Below, in pieces: positions 45,401 through 55,849 of a stretch of DNA of 64,000 nucleotides. Every line of letters starts with the position of its first letter. Within the stretch, counting starts at the first letter, position 1. The notes below the pieces were generated by a model. That model was given only the letters and a program-made list of their open reading frames with translations, was not told where the DNA came from and did not search any database. A program made the translations under genes and the position numbers. The stretch comes from Bartonella sp. WD16.2 (GTDB taxonomy: Bacteria > Pseudomonadota > Alphaproteobacteria > Rhizobiales > Rhizobiaceae): the NCBI RefSeq assembly GCF_002022505.1, contig NZ_CP019781.1, forward strand, positions 1,635,501-1,699,500, in the 5' to 3' direction.

Positions 45401-47055
45401 TACAAGTGCAAACACAAGGAACTGTATCTTTAGATAAAGGCGAACTTAATCTCCATATTAATTTGAAAAATTTATCTGCACTTTTGGCTAACAGTTTTAT
45501 TGAAGGGCAAGCTTTAAGAGGAGTGGTAACTGGTAAGGTCGATATTGGGGGAACGTTAAAAAATCCATCTGCGCATTTTGAATTTTCTAGTCAAAATTTA
45601 ACAATTAATTCTCTTCTTCATAAAAATGCATCGTCAATTAACATAAATGCTCGTGGTTTTTATGAAAAATCAATACTTCATGTTCAGCATATAACAGCAA
45701 CTGGATCTAAAAATTGGGATTTGTCCGTAAATGGGCGTCTTTCTTTAAATAATTCACCAACTGAACTGAGTATTAAGGGTATAATGCCTCTTGCTTTTGT
45801 TGATCAATTTTTAGCAAAACGTGGTGCACATGTAACAGGAATAGCAAAAATTGATGCTATTCTGAATGGAACATTATCTCAACCACAGTTGATAGGATCT
45901 TTTTCAATAATAAATGGTGGTTTTTTTGATTCGCAAACAAATTTGGAACTAAGCAATATAATGCTTAAAAGCAAATTGAATGGTGATCACATAATTTTAG
46001 AGCATGCTTCTGCTCGTTCATCTGGTGGAGGATCTGTTTCTGTTTCGGGCCGTATTTCTACAGATCTGCAAACAGATTTATCCATTCACCTTGATCATAT
46101 CAATTATAATGATGGATCTATGATTTTTGCGACGCTAACAGGCAAAACAACCATGACTGGTCATTTGTTGAGCAATCTTGTCATTGGTGGTGAGGTTACA
46201 GTTGAAAAAGCTGAAATTCTTATTCCTGATCATTTTCGAAATGCAACATTCCTTGATATTAGACATAATAATTTAACTAAATTAATTCTACAAACACTTG
46301 AACGTGCTGATGCTAAAGTTTACAAAATCAATCATAATATTTCTAAAGAACCTTCTTCTATTGTGCAGTTGAATATGCAAATTAATGCACACAATCAAAT
46401 TTTTGTTCGTGGTCGAGGTTTAGATGCTGAGTTGGGGGGACGTATTAGTTTAACAGGCCCGTTGCATGATGTACATCCAGTTGGAGAGCTTCAGATGATT
46501 CGTGGACGATTTGATATTCTATCACAGCGTCTTAATTTTGATAAAGGACAGACAAGTTTTAGTGGTGATTTCAATCCAGCTATTTATTTTGTTACTAACA
46601 GTAGTAATGGCGACATTCATGTTACTGTAACAGTGAGTGGAACTATTAATAACTTCGATATTCAATTTGCTTCACAACCTGTTTTACCACAAGATGAGAT
46701 ATTGGCACGCTTGATTTTTAAGCGCTCTCTTAATGAATTATCACCATTTCAGATTGCTCAGCTTGCAGCAGCTGTAGCTGAGCTTGCTGGTGCTTCTAAT
46801 ACATCTTTATTGAATACTTTACGTGCTAAGGTTGGTCTTGATAATCTTGACGTTATTGTTGATAAAGATGGCAATACAGGTTTACGTGTTGGGCGTTATG
46901 TTCGCGATAATATTTACTTAGGTTTTGAGGCAGGATTAGATGGCAAAACGAAAGGAACAATTGATTTAGATCTTTCACGCCATCTCAAGGCAAAAGGCGC
47001 TATAGGGAATGAGAACAATTCTAGTTTTGGTTTGTTTTATGAAAGAGAGTATTAA
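42410..47055 (+). CDS. tamB: translocation and assembly protein TamB, read with one single-base frameshift
   Basis: A giant AsmA/TamB-like bridge protein, anchored by an N-terminal helix (ILYFLAVLFGFSFLVISFFVF), made of repeating beta-strand units across the periplasm, and ending in the conserved DUF490 domain (PQDEILARLIFKRSLNELSPFQ to GLRVGRYVRDNIYLGFEAG). The first frame stops at 45001 and the second is open from 44992. Adding one A to the run of six at 44972-44977 joins them (GEKKIQFDAMDIRYSNF) into 1548 residues. No other damage is seen. It is co-translated with tamA and converges on the ABC exporter 27 bases later. Confidence 0.9.
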
Positions 47056-47082
47056 ATACAAAAATTTTTAAAAGCTAATCGC

Positions 47083-48849
47083 CTAAAATTCTTGTTTTTT
47101 AAATTGAGTATTATGAAGCTTTTTATAAATGCCTTTTTTCTTTGCTAAAAGTTCTATCTGAGTACCTTGTTCAACTAATTGCCCATTTTGTATTACAATA
47201 ATTTTATCAGCATGCGCAATTGTTGAAAGGCGGTGAGCAATCACAAGAATTGTACACTTTTTAGTGAGGTTTTGAAGTGTCTCATTAATTTGGGCTTCAG
47301 CGTGTGAATCTAATGCGCTTGTGGCTTCATCAAAAATCAAGATTTTACTGTTGTGAAATATTGCACGAGCAATAGCGATACGTTGTTTTTGACCTCCTGA
47401 AAGATTATTTCCATTCTCGCCCACTTGTGTATCATAACCCTGAGGTAGATCCATGATAAAGTTATGAGCATTGGCTGCTTTTGCTGCTTTTATAATATCA
47501 TTGTCGCTGGTACCTTTTTTTCCAAGTTCGATGTTATATTTAATAGTTCCTTGAAACAAAAAAGTATCCTGTCCTACATAAGCTATGAGGTTTCTAAGGG
47601 AGCGAAATGTGATAAAGCGAATGTCTTGATCATTAATAAATATAGATCCTTGTGTAGGATCATAAAGGCGCATGATAAGATTGATAAGGGTTGATTTCCC
47701 TGAACCGGATGGTCCCACTAATGCTGTCATTTTTCCTGCTTCTATTTCCAGGTTGATGTCGTTTAAGACAGGTTGATTGTCCATATAGGCAAAAGAGACA
47801 TGTTTAAAACGAATAGAGCAGTGAGTTTTATTAAAGTCTTTAGCTTCTTTATGTTCTATAACAGTAAGTGGATGATCAAGTATTTCGAACATTGCGCGGA
47901 TGCTGACTAAACCAGATTCAATTTTAACACGCACATTCGCCAATCTTTTAGCAGGTTCATAAATAAGGAGCAAAGCTACAAGAAAAGACATTAATTCACC
48001 TTGAACACCGGTACGTTGGGTTGCAAGATAGCCGGAAAAACAAATAATAACTGCGATTGCGATGCCGGCAAGCGTTTCCATAATTGGATGTGTAGCAGCT
48101 TCAAGCAGTGCAATACTGTTTGCTTGTTTTTCAACGTCACAAATAGCTTTATTCATGCGTTTTTTCATTAATTCTTCTAGTGAAAAAGCTTTAATTACGT
48201 GAATACCAACAGCAGTCTCTTGCATAACTTTGATGATTTCTCCTAGCGAGAGAAGTTCTTTTTCCATTAGACCACGAATACGTTTTAAGGCCATTCGCAC
48301 TCCTAAAAATGCAAGAGGTCCTACCGTTAAGGTAATGACAATTAACGTAAAATTTTGAATAAACATAACAACCAAAAGGCCAATGACAGAAAGTAAATCA
48401 CGCACAAAGGTTGTGATAATTATATCGATGATATTACGAGCTGCTGTTGTATTATGAGTTACACGAACAAGAAGATCGGATGAAGCATTATTTTGATAAA
48501 AAGAGATGCCTTGCTTCATAAGACGTGCGTAAATTTTACGCTGTTGTTCAGCAATGATACTATTGCCTGCTTTACTTAGACAATAGGTTTGGGCAAAAGT
48601 TGCAACCCCTTTGAGAATAAAAATAAAAGCAAAAATACTAGAGATGAAAACAATCATATTAAAATTGTGTCCATCAATAATATGATTAACAATATCACGC
48701 ATCATCCATGCACTAATTGCAGTAGTCAATGCAATAATGATCATTGAAACAATAGCTGCGCTATACCAATACACATGTTTATGAAAATTCTCTCGTAAAA
48801 GACGGATGATAAGGTATTTACCAGAAAGGGATGTTTGTATTTTGGCCAT
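47083..48849 (-). CDS. ABC exporter, fused permease and ATPase (MsbA-like)
   Basis: A 588-residue half-transporter: six transmembrane helices in residues 25-300, then an ATPase with Walker A GPSGSGKST at 379-387, signature LSGGQ at 483-487 and Walker B ILIFDEAT at 503-510. It works as a homodimer. Similarity of layout to MsbA and other lipid exporters is evident, but the substrate (lipid, peptide or drug) cannot be decided. It lies downstream of infC on the same strand with a strong hairpin between. Confidence 0.88.
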   Translation of the reverse strand: MAKIQTSLSGKYLIIRLLRENFHKHVYWYSAAIVSMIIIALTTAISAWMMRDIVNHIIDGHNFNMIVFISSIFAFIFILKGVATFAQTYCLSKAGNSIIAEQQRKIYARLMKQGISFYQNNASSDLLVRVTHNTTAARNIIDIIITTFVRDLLSVIGLLVVMFIQNFTLIVITLTVGPLAFLGVRMALKRIRGLMEKELLSLGEIIKVMQETAVGIHVIKAFSLEELMKKRMNKAICDVEKQANSIALLEAATHPIMETLAGIAIAVIICFSGYLATQRTGVQGELMSFLVALLLIYEPAKRLANVRVKIESGLVSIRAMFEILDHPLTVIEHKEAKDFNKTHCSIRFKHVSFAYMDNQPVLNDINLEIEAGKMTALVGPSGSGKSTLINLIMRLYDPTQGSIFINDQDIRFITFRSLRNLIAYVGQDTFLFQGTIKYNIELGKKGTSDNDIIKAAKAANAHNFIMDLPQGYDTQVGENGNNLSGGQKQRIAIARAIFHNSKILIFDEATSALDSHAEAQINETLQNLTKKCTILVIAHRLSTIAHADKIIVIQNGQLVEQGTQIELLAKKKGIYKKLHNTQFKKQEF

Positions 48850-48890
48850 GAAATACTTTTATTTTCTCTCATTATTTCACACAAGATTAA

Positions 48891-48934
48891 AGTATTCCTT
48901 ATAGAAGATCAAACTTTCTTCTATAAGAAATACT
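48891..48934 (-). terminator. long hairpin between infC and the ABC exporter
   Basis: AGTATTCCTTATAGAAG at 48891-48907 pairs with CTTCTATAAGAAATACT at 48918-48934, 17 pairs with one G-U type mismatch and a ten-base loop. It lies 128 bases after the infC stop and about 40 bases before the exporter start. It is the strongest hairpin noticed in the window and probably ends the infC transcript. A small palindrome CTCTCTAGAGAG adjoins it. Confidence 0.5.
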
Positions 48935-49062
48935 CTCTAGAGAGATTGAGTGCGCCAATCTTTTTGTTTTCAAAAACATCACATCAGCACTCTATAATAT
49001 TTTAAGATTATATTCATACTTGACCAAAATGAGTTGCATGAAACATGCTTCCTCAATTAAAA

Positions 49063-49599
49063 TTATTTAGGCGCTATGACCATCATCATTTGGCGACCTT
49101 CAAGTTTGGGCTCAGATTCAATTTTAGCAATTCCACTTGTATCTTCTTTAACTCGCTGAAGAAGCTTCATTCCAAGATCTTGGTGTGCCATTTCACGACC
49201 ACGGAAACGCAAAGTAATTTTTACTTTATTACCATGATCAATAAAACGGTGAACGGCTTTAAGTTTCACCTCATAATCATGGACATCAACATTTGGTCGC
49301 ATCTTGATTTCTTTGACTTCAATAGTCTTTTGTTTTTTACGTGTTTCAGCTGCTTTTTTTTGATTTTGATATTTCAGTTTGCCTAGATCAATAATTTTAC
49401 AAACAGGCGGTTCTGCATTTGGCACAATCTCAACCAGATCAAGCCCAACATCTGCAGCCATAGCAAGTGCTTCTTGTGTTGCAATAATCCCCTGATTTTG
49501 TCCTTCATCGTTAATAAGTTGAACGCAAGGAACACGAATATCTTGATTTGAACGTGGCCCGTCCTTTTGACTAGGTGTCATTTTAAATGATCGACGAAT
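49063..49599 (-). CDS. infC: translation initiation factor IF-3 with an AUU start
   Basis: IF-3 binds the 30S subunit, prevents premature subunit joining and proofreads start codons. The protein matches rhizobial IF-3 throughout ([60 protein letters not shown]). An ATG at 49581 gives 172 residues, but the better start is ATT at 49599: AAGGAG lies at 49608-49613, eight bases upstream, and the added residues (M)RRSFK match the known IF-3 N terminus. IF-3 discriminates against AUU, so this start implies the autoregulation described for E. coli infC. Total length 178 residues. Confidence 0.94.
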   Translation of the reverse strand: MRRSFKMTPSQKDGPRSNQDIRVPCVQLINDEGQNQGIIATQEALAMAADVGLDLVEIVPNAEPPVCKIIDLGKLKYQNQKKAAETRKKQKTIEVKEIKMRPNVDVHDYEVKLKAVHRFIDHGNKVKITLRFRGREMAHQDLGMKLLQRVKEDTSGIAKIESEPKLEGRQMMMVIAPK

Positions 49600-49783
49600 G
49601 GTCTATGCTCCTTAATTTTAATTTATTTATAGAATGCCTTAATATACAATATCTATACAGAAAAACAATAAAAATTCATGTTTTTTCACTATCCTTAATA
49701 CAGACTATTTATTCATTGTTTTGAGTTTAGTTTTGAAAAAAGAGGTTTTTCTCTTATAGTAAAGGATATTTTATTGAGGAAGA

Positions 49784-50599
49784 ATGATGATAGATCAAAA
49801 TATCCCTTGTCAGTTTTTTTCGTTTGAAGATACAGCTCTTGCTGTGCGTCATCGTAAAGGTAGTCATTCTCCGGGGTTAGTTTGGTTATCTGGTTATCGA
49901 TCTGATATGCTAGGAAGCAAGGCAATGGTGGTTGATGCTTTTGCTCAAAAAAATAATTTGTCTTGTTTGCGTTTTGATTATTCCGGTCATGGGGAATCAG
50001 AAGGAGATTTTTTTGAAGGTACGATTTCACGCTGGGTGAAAGAAAGTTTAGCGGTTTTTGAAGCTTATTGTGAAGGACCACAAATTTTAATTGGTTCCTC
50101 TATGGGTGGATGGATTGCTTTAAGGCTTGCTATGATACTTGCGCAGAAAAATAAACCACTCGCCGGGATAATATTGATTGCACCTGCTCCTGATTTTACA
50201 CAAGCTTTGATTGAACCAACTTTAACTACGGTAGAATGGAAAGCTTTGGAAGAAAAAGGTTATTTTGAACGTTCTTCAATGCATGATTTAGAACCAACAC
50301 CTTTTACAAAGACATTACTTGAAGATGGGCGAAATAACTGCGTTATGAAAGGATGTATTGATATTGGGTGCTCAGTTCATATTCTGCAAGGGATGGAAGA
50401 TGAAATAGTTCCCTATCAGCATGCATTAGCTTTACTTGATCATTTGCCTTTGCATGATGTAACATTAACGCTTGTTCGTGATGCAAACCACCGGTTTTCA
50501 CGTCCACAAGATTTGGATTGTTTTGAAAAAGTGTTGATGTCATTAATTGATCGAATCAATGAACCATCAAAATCTGGTTCATTGATTGTAGAGACATGA
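49784..50599 (+). CDS. alpha/beta hydrolase (ABHD10-like serine esterase)
   Basis: A 271-residue alpha/beta-hydrolase. The nucleophile elbow is GSSMGG, with Ser in the centre; the oxyanion and cap regions include WLSGYRSDMLGSKA and FDYSGHGESEGDF; the catalytic acid is likely in GMEDEIVP and the histidine in DANHRFSRP. This pattern resembles the ABHD10 group of thioesterases and esterases. The substrate is unknown. GAGGAAG precedes the start. Three bases separate it from the metallopeptidase gene, so the two are probably co-transcribed, divergent from infC. Confidence 0.85.
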   Translation: MMIDQNIPCQFFSFEDTALAVRHRKGSHSPGLVWLSGYRSDMLGSKAMVVDAFAQKNNLSCLRFDYSGHGESEGDFFEGTISRWVKESLAVFEAYCEGPQILIGSSMGGWIALRLAMILAQKNKPLAGIILIAPAPDFTQALIEPTLTTVEWKALEEKGYFERSSMHDLEPTPFTKTLLEDGRNNCVMKGCIDIGCSVHILQGMEDEIVPYQHALALLDHLPLHDVTLTLVRDANHRFSRPQDLDCFEKVLMSLIDRINEPSKSGSLIVET

Positions 50600-50602
50600 T
50601 AC

Positions 50603-51331
50603 ATGGCTATTTATGAGCAAGATTTTATTCTCTCTGATCGTGTTGTGCCTCTACGGGTGCGAGAATATAAACATGCACGTCGTTTTACGTTACGCATTGA
50701 TGCGAATGGACAGGGGATTTGTTTAACAATACCACCGGTGATGAATCTTAATGCGGTTCAGTCTTTTCTTGAAAAACATCGTTGTTGGATAGAAACACAT
50801 CTTACTCATGCCCTCATTTCCCGTGAGAGTTCTTATCTCAAGGAAGGTGCAACAATTCCTTTATTGGGTGTTGCGCACATTATAAAACATAAAGAAGGAC
50901 GTGGGGTGGATGAAATCATTACAGGTGATGTGGAACAAAAACCGCAAATTGTTATCTATAGTCGGTTAGAATATCTGCCAAGGCGAATTGCTGATGTTTT
51001 AAAAAAGCAAGCTAAAATCATTATAACACCACTAGTAGAACATTATGCACATAAAGTAGAACGTAAAGTTAAATCAATCCGCTATAAAGATATGAAAAGC
51101 CGCTGGGGATCATGTTCAGTAAATGGGCATCTATCTTTTTCATGGCGTCTTATTATGGCACCAAGAGAAGTTGTTGAGTATGTTGTTGCGCATGAGGTGG
51201 TTCATCTTATCGAGATGAATCATGGATCACAATTTTGGAATCTTTGTGAGAAGCTTTGTCCAGATAGTAAAATTTATCATGCTTGGTTGAAGAAGAATGG
51301 TCATACATTGCATGCAATCAATTTTCACTAA
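50603..51331 (+). CDS. YgjP-type M48 family zinc metallopeptidase
   Basis: A 242-residue protein of the YgjP/DUF45 group. The zinc site is HEVVH at residues 197-201, with the third ligand His207 in EMNHGSQFW; upstream is the family signature SRWGSCSVNGHLSFSWRLIMAP. The physiological substrate of this family is not established. No signal peptide is seen, so it is probably cytoplasmic. It follows the hydrolase gene directly. Confidence 0.87.
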   Translation: MAIYEQDFILSDRVVPLRVREYKHARRFTLRIDANGQGICLTIPPVMNLNAVQSFLEKHRCWIETHLTHALISRESSYLKEGATIPLLGVAHIIKHKEGRGVDEIITGDVEQKPQIVIYSRLEYLPRRIADVLKKQAKIIITPLVEHYAHKVERKVKSIRYKDMKSRWGSCSVNGHLSFSWRLIMAPREVVEYVVAHEVVHLIEMNHGSQFWNLCEKLCPDSKIYHAWLKKNGHTLHAINFH

Positions 51332-51533
51332 CACAAAGAGTTTTTTTAGTTTCATACATTTTTATTGGTAATTATCTACTATTTTTTGTTATTGTGTGCG
51401 ATACTATCTCCCCTTTGTATAAAAGCTTTTATTGTCCTTTATGGATGCATACCTATCGATTAATAGGCTTATTGTAACAGCTATTATTTTGTAAGCATTG
51501 ATCAAAATATGCCATCATTATTGAATATATCGA
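51332..51533. other. short noncoding gap
   Basis: About 200 bases between the metallopeptidase stop and the HAD remnant; no gene, hairpin or remnant noticed. In Rhizobiales argB can lie here, but no trace of it was found. Confidence 0.35.
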
Positions 51534-51618
51534 ATGAAAAAACCAGATCCTTTTACTATTTTTGATTATTCTTGTTTTTTTGTGGGATTGGTTTGTGATT
51601 TTTGAAGTACTAATTATT
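51534..51618 (+). pseudogene. N-terminal remnant of a HAD pyrimidine 5'-nucleotidase
   Basis: From the ATG at 51534 the frame reads MKKPDPFTIFDYSC and continues to LVCDF-stop-STNY at 51589-51618. The last block lines up residue for residue with WVFDLDNTLY, the catalytic first motif of HAD pyrimidine 5'-nucleotidases (L for W, C for F, a stop for the second Asp, S for N, N for L). In Rhizobiales such a gene precedes dapD and dapE, and a dapD trace and intact dapE follow here. Only the first 28 codons are legible. Confidence 0.5.
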
Positions 51619-52157
51619 AAATCAAAAATAGCTGTACGTTGAAATCATTGTTTCGTTGATATTTGCAGCGCGTTTTAAGCGTTGCCTTTTGTACAGAAAT
51701 TGTGTTTAGGGTGAGTTTAATGTCCGGCTATGTTATCGATATTTTAATAAAGGGATCACTAAGTCACTTTATTGAAATTATTTGTTCTTTCTGTTGTGTT
51801 CTCATTGTGCGTACTCTGATGGATATATAACATTTATTATATATCTTAGTTGATAAGCTAGTTTTGTTTTTGAAGTTCTTTATGAATTGATAATGATACT
51901 TCACACGATTGTATTTAAAGCAACATTTCCTGTTCTTTTTATTTTCATAATTTGAGTAGTGTTTTTAGTATATATTGAAAATTATAATAAGAAAATGCGT
52001 TGCATTGATTGCAATTTTTACGCAGTGATATTTTATAACATTGTTTTGTAGTTATCAGATTTTAAGTGGATTTTTATATATTCTTAGATAAGTTTGTTAT
52101 CCAGAAAACGTGTAAAATATCCATTTCATATAAACTTAAAATATTTAGTAGAGAACA
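51619..52157. other. noncoding stretch between HAD and dapD remnants
   Basis: This should once have held the rest of the HAD gene and the front of dapD, but no convincing block is readable. A 36-codon open frame starting ATGTCCGGC at 51720, with GGTGAG upstream, encodes a short hydrophobic sequence of no known family; I do not call it. Confidence 0.35.
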
Positions 52158-52350
52158 ATGGGTACGATTATAAAACGCAATTATGATATCTTTTTTAGAA
52201 TGTGATCAAAAATTTTCGAAAAAAGAATGTCTTTCATAAGATTTGTAATAGAGTACTTCATATAGTGATAGAAGTTGTTGAACCTTTAGTGCAGTTGTTT
52301 TCTCTTTTTTCGTTTAGTAAGGGTTTTTAACATTTTTGCTTTATCTTTTT
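52158..52350 (+). pseudogene. dapD: possible C-terminal remnant of dapD
   Basis: From 52158 a frame reads MGTIIKRNYDIFFRM-stop, comparable with MGVYIGASTKIVDRATG of tetrahydrodipicolinate N-succinyltransferase. At about 52252-52296 another reads STSYSDRSC-stop-TFSAVV, comparable with GKPLPDGSGGPSLYCAVI near its C terminus: Gly codons have become Arg, Cys and stop. The distance between blocks is 14 bases shorter than in intact dapD. Position immediately upstream of dapE agrees. Each match is weak on its own, so confidence is limited. If right, dapD must be encoded elsewhere, since dapE is intact. Confidence 0.42.
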
Positions 52351-52408
52351 TATGATTTGACTTAACATTTTTAAATCATTCTTTGTGCTCCAGATTGGAA
52401 TAACGCTT

Positions 52409-53581
52409 ATGCCTGTCCTTACAGATCCTATTCAGTTATTACAGGCACTTATCCGTTGTCCTTCTGTTACACCTCATGAAGCAGGTGCTTTATCGACTTT
52501 GGAACACTTTTTGACAAAACTGGGGTTTACTGTTGAACGCCCTGTTTTTGTAGATAAAAATACAGAAGATGTTGAGAATCTTTACGCAAAGATTGGAAAT
52601 AAAGGTCCACATCTTATGTTTGCGGGTCATAGTGATGTAGTTCCACCTGGTGAGCTGGGCAATTGGACTTATCCTCCTTTTAAGGGGGTCATAGATCAAG
52701 GGAAACTATATGGAAGGGGTGCTGTTGATATGAAGGGAGGCATAGCGTGCTTTATAGCGGCGCTAGCGCGGATTGTTGAGAAACAGCCAATTAAAGGGAC
52801 AATAAGTTTTTTGATAACTGGTGATGAAGAAGGTCCTGCCCTTAACGGTACGGTAAAACTTTTAAAATGGGCAGTACAAAAAGGCGAAAAATGGACTGCG
52901 GCTATTGTTGGTGAACCCACGAGTGTAAAAGTTGTTGGCGATATGATCAAAATTGGTCGTCGGGGGTCAATTTCCGGTATTATTAGAGTGCAGGGTCGGC
53001 AAGGTCATGTCGCTTTTCCTGAGCGAGCAGCCAATCCATTACCTTTAGCAAATAAGCTTATCCAAGCACTGATACAAACTCCTCTGGATCAAGGAACAAA
53101 AAATTTTCAAGCAAGTAATTTAGAATTAACAAGTATCGATACGGGTAATTGTGCTGTCAATATTATTCCTATGCACACGGTAATCCGTTTTAATATACGC
53201 TACAATGATCTTTGGACAAGAGAAACGCTTATTGCTGAAATTGAAAATCGTCTTGCGTTGGTACAATCAGAAGATAATCATAATGAGCTTCCATTTTATC
53301 AACTTGAATGGGTACAGAATTTGGGTAGTGTTTTCTTAACTCAAAATGATAAACTGATTGAAACTTTATCGAACGCTATTGAAAGCGTGACAGGAAACAG
53401 ACCAGAACTTTCAACTTCTGGCGGCACATCAGATGCACGGTTTATTAAGGATTATTGTCCCGTTGTTGAATTCGGTTTACCAGGGCAAACCATGCATATG
53501 GTGGACGAATGCGTAACCCTTGATGCATTGGAAAGTCTCACTTCGATTTATGAGCGTTTCATTGTTGATTTTTTTGCATAA
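52409..53581 (+). CDS. dapE: succinyl-diaminopimelate desuccinylase
   Basis: A 390-residue M20-family dizinc enzyme that releases succinate from N-succinyl-LL-diaminopimelate on the way to lysine and peptidoglycan. Metal ligands: His74 and Asp76 in GHSDVVPPG, Asp108 in [10 protein letters not shown], and the catalytic/ligand Glu pair in TGDEEGP (139-141). The frame opens at a GTG at 52385, but the ATG at 52409 ([15 protein letters not shown]) gives the normal length and N terminus. Intact, although its upstream pathway neighbour appears decayed. Confidence 0.94.
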   Translation: MPVLTDPIQLLQALIRCPSVTPHEAGALSTLEHFLTKLGFTVERPVFVDKNTEDVENLYAKIGNKGPHLMFAGHSDVVPPGELGNWTYPPFKGVIDQGKLYGRGAVDMKGGIACFIAALARIVEKQPIKGTISFLITGDEEGPALNGTVKLLKWAVQKGEKWTAAIVGEPTSVKVVGDMIKIGRRGSISGIIRVQGRQGHVAFPERAANPLPLANKLIQALIQTPLDQGTKNFQASNLELTSIDTGNCAVNIIPMHTVIRFNIRYNDLWTRETLIAEIENRLALVQSEDNHNELPFYQLEWVQNLGSVFLTQNDKLIETLSNAIESVTGNRPELSTSGGTSDARFIKDYCPVVEFGLPGQTMHMVDECVTLDALESLTSIYERFIVDFFA

Positions 53582-53673
53582 AAACGGTCACTATAAACAT
53601 AAAATAGGTTAGATTATAGAAGCATTTTATAACTAGGATCACTATTCGTAATTTTTCACCTGAAACAGAAATG

Positions 53674-54873
53674 TTAATTTGCCAATTGACTAATGATGTA
53701 ATCGAGAACAATATATCCTTTAGTTGTAGCTTTTAAGCGCTGGTTGTCTGACATTTCTACCAAGCCTTGTTGTTGTAAATTGGCAAGTTTGACTGGTGAT
53801 AAACTTTTTAAGCTTAAGGTTTCGTAACGTGTAAGATCAAGACCTTCTGAAAGACGCAAACCCATGAGCAACATTTCGTTGGCCTGTTGTCTTCTTGTTA
53901 ATTGTTCTGTTTCGGTACAGCCATGGCCTGTGGTTTCTACCAATTCAAGCCAACGTTCGGGATGTTTTTCATTCATTGTGACATAACGTTCAAGTTTTTT
54001 AGTTTTGGATAGTGGTATTTTGGAAAAAATAGGAAAATTTTCCATCGGGCGTTGTATAAAGCGTCCATGTGCTCCTGGGCCAAAACCTGCATATTCATGA
54101 TAACGCCAATAAAGAAGATTATGACGAGATTCAGCGCCAGGCATTGCATGGTTTGAGATTTCGTAAGCAGGAAGGCCATGCATAGTCGTTATTTCTTGGG
54201 TAAGGTTATAAAGGTCTGCTGCCAGCTGTGGTACTGGAGGAATAAGTTTTCCTGCGGCATGAAGTTTTTTAAAGACGGTCCCTTCTTCAATGGTTAGTTG
54301 ATAAAGGGAAAGGTGGTCTGCTGCTAGATCAATAGCTTGAGAAAGTTCATATTTCCACTGTTTGAGTGTTTGCTCAGGGCGGGCATAGATTAAATCAAAA
54401 GATAAACGTGTAAAGATTTCACGCGCTAAAGCGATAACATTAAGAGCTTGTTTAACATCATGAAGACGGCCAAGTTGTCGCAGGGCTTTATCGTTGAGTG
54501 CTTGTACACCTAAAGATAAGCGATTAATACCTGCCGCACGATAGCCGCGAAAGCGCTCTGCTTCTACACTGGAGGGATTAGCTTCTAATGTGATTTCAGT
54601 CTTATCATCAATTGTCCAATTTTTAGCAACAGTTTGTAGTAATGCATCAACAGTTTGAGGCGTCATAAGGGAAGGTGTACCACCGCCTATAAAAATACTT
54701 GTAATATGACGGGGGCCTATCATAAGATATTGTGTTGCCATTTCGCGTTTAAAGGCGGCTACAAAACGTTGTTGATCCACCTCACTTTTGCGAACGTGCG
54801 AATTAAAATCACAATAAGGACATTTAGCAACACAAAAAGGCCAATGAATGTAAATACCGAAAGGTTCAGCCAT
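53674..54873 (-). CDS. hemW: radical SAM heme chaperone HemW
   Basis: A 399-residue radical SAM protein once annotated as oxygen-independent coproporphyrinogen oxidase. The cluster motif CxxxCxxC is C14, C18, C21; the HemW-specific HNLLYWRYHEYAGFGPGAHG is present. HemW binds heme and delivers it to membrane enzymes. The ATG shares one base with the rdgB stop (TAATG), so the two are translationally coupled. Full length. Confidence 0.94.
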   Translation of the reverse strand: MAEPFGIYIHWPFCVAKCPYCDFNSHVRKSEVDQQRFVAAFKREMATQYLMIGPRHITSIFIGGGTPSLMTPQTVDALLQTVAKNWTIDDKTEITLEANPSSVEAERFRGYRAAGINRLSLGVQALNDKALRQLGRLHDVKQALNVIALAREIFTRLSFDLIYARPEQTLKQWKYELSQAIDLAADHLSLYQLTIEEGTVFKKLHAAGKLIPPVPQLAADLYNLTQEITTMHGLPAYEISNHAMPGAESRHNLLYWRYHEYAGFGPGAHGRFIQRPMENFPIFSKIPLSKTKKLERYVTMNEKHPERWLELVETTGHGCTETEQLTRRQQANEMLLMGLRLSEGLDLTRYETLSLKSLSPVKLANLQQQGLVEMSDNQRLKATTKGYIVLDYIISQLAN

Positions 54874-55517
54874 TAGGGTGCCAAAAAATTTTCCACAAAA
54901 AGTTTAAAAGCGCGTGAGCGATGAGAAAGTGGTGTTTTATCATTAAGTGTCCAGCCATGTTTTTGCTCTGTTGACATTTCACCAAAGGTATTTTCATATC
55001 CATCTGGTAGAAAAATGGGATCAAAACCAAAACCTTTATCTCCACGTGGTGGCCAAATGAATGTGCCTTCAATGCTGCCACGAAAATAATCTGCATAGCC
55101 ATCGGGCCATGCAATACAGATGACTGATATAAACCGACATTTGCGTTGGCTTTTTTCAAGGGCTCCAATTTTTTGTAATTCATCTTCTATTTTTTGCATA
55201 GCTTTTAAGAAATTACGTGTACCATCAGGCTGAATGGCCCAGTCGGCTGTATAGACGCCTGGTGCACCACCTAATGCGTCTATTTCTAAACCAGAATCAT
55301 CAGATAAAGCAGGAAGTTGTGTAGTTTTTGCTGCTGCAAAGGCCTTGATATAGGCATTTTTTTCAAATGTTGTTCCTGTTTCTTTTGGTTCAGGCAAATT
55401 GAGTTCTTTTGCTGAGAGTGTTGTTAAGCCGAAAGGAGCAATTAATGCAGTGATTTCATGCAATTTTCCGGTGTTATGTGTAGCAATAACAAGTTTTTTA
55501 TTTACTATACGTTTCAT
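54873..55517 (-). CDS. rdgB: non-canonical purine NTP pyrophosphatase (RdgB/HAM1)
   Basis: A 214-residue ITPase that removes dITP, dXTP and ITP from the nucleotide pool. Motifs: [11 protein letters not shown] at 12-22, [19 protein letters not shown] and [21 protein letters not shown] precedes the start. In Rhizobiales the gene upstream is rph (RNase PH); here only a small trace of rph is left. Confidence 0.95.
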   Translation of the reverse strand: MKRIVNKKLVIATHNTGKLHEITALIAPFGLTTLSAKELNLPEPKETGTTFEKNAYIKAFAAAKTTQLPALSDDSGLEIDALGGAPGVYTADWAIQPDGTRNFLKAMQKIEDELQKIGALEKSQRKCRFISVICIAWPDGYADYFRGSIEGTFIWPPRGDKGFGFDPIFLPDGYENTFGEMSTEQKHGWTLNDKTPLSHRSRAFKLFVENFLAP

Positions 55518-55849
55518 ACGTATCTCTCCGATATGAGGGGTAGGTTATTTGTTTGGGTGAGAACTTGTTATAGGAGGATAAATTTGACAATACCGGTTTT
55601 GTAAATTCTAATAAATAAAGTGATCAATACAGCTTAAGAGATTTATTTGTGGTGGTTGTTTTCACGTCCATAAAAGTTTTGCGACTTATTATAACGAAAA
55701 AATAGTATTAGATTTAGTTTGTAAGTTTACATCATAGTTAAAGTTAATCATGAGTATATTTTTATAGATATGACAAGAAATAACAATATTATGACCTTTA
55801 AGGGTTTTATCGTGAGAAAATTTTTTATATTGGTGTCCAGCTTAAATAA
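55518..55849. other. gap where most of rph would have been
   Basis: About 330 bases upstream of rdgB with no readable gene. If the rph remnant at 55850-55947 is correctly placed, this is the collapsed remainder of that gene plus the rdgB promoter. Confidence 0.4.

Noticed and set aside
49045-49386. 113-codon plus-strand frame opposite infC
   Set aside because: It lies on the reverse strand of the highly conserved IF-3 gene and has no ribosome site or family similarity; a shadow frame.
51283-51477. 64-codon frame overlapping the end of the metallopeptidase gene
   Set aside because: Overlaps a solid gene in another frame and has no independent support.
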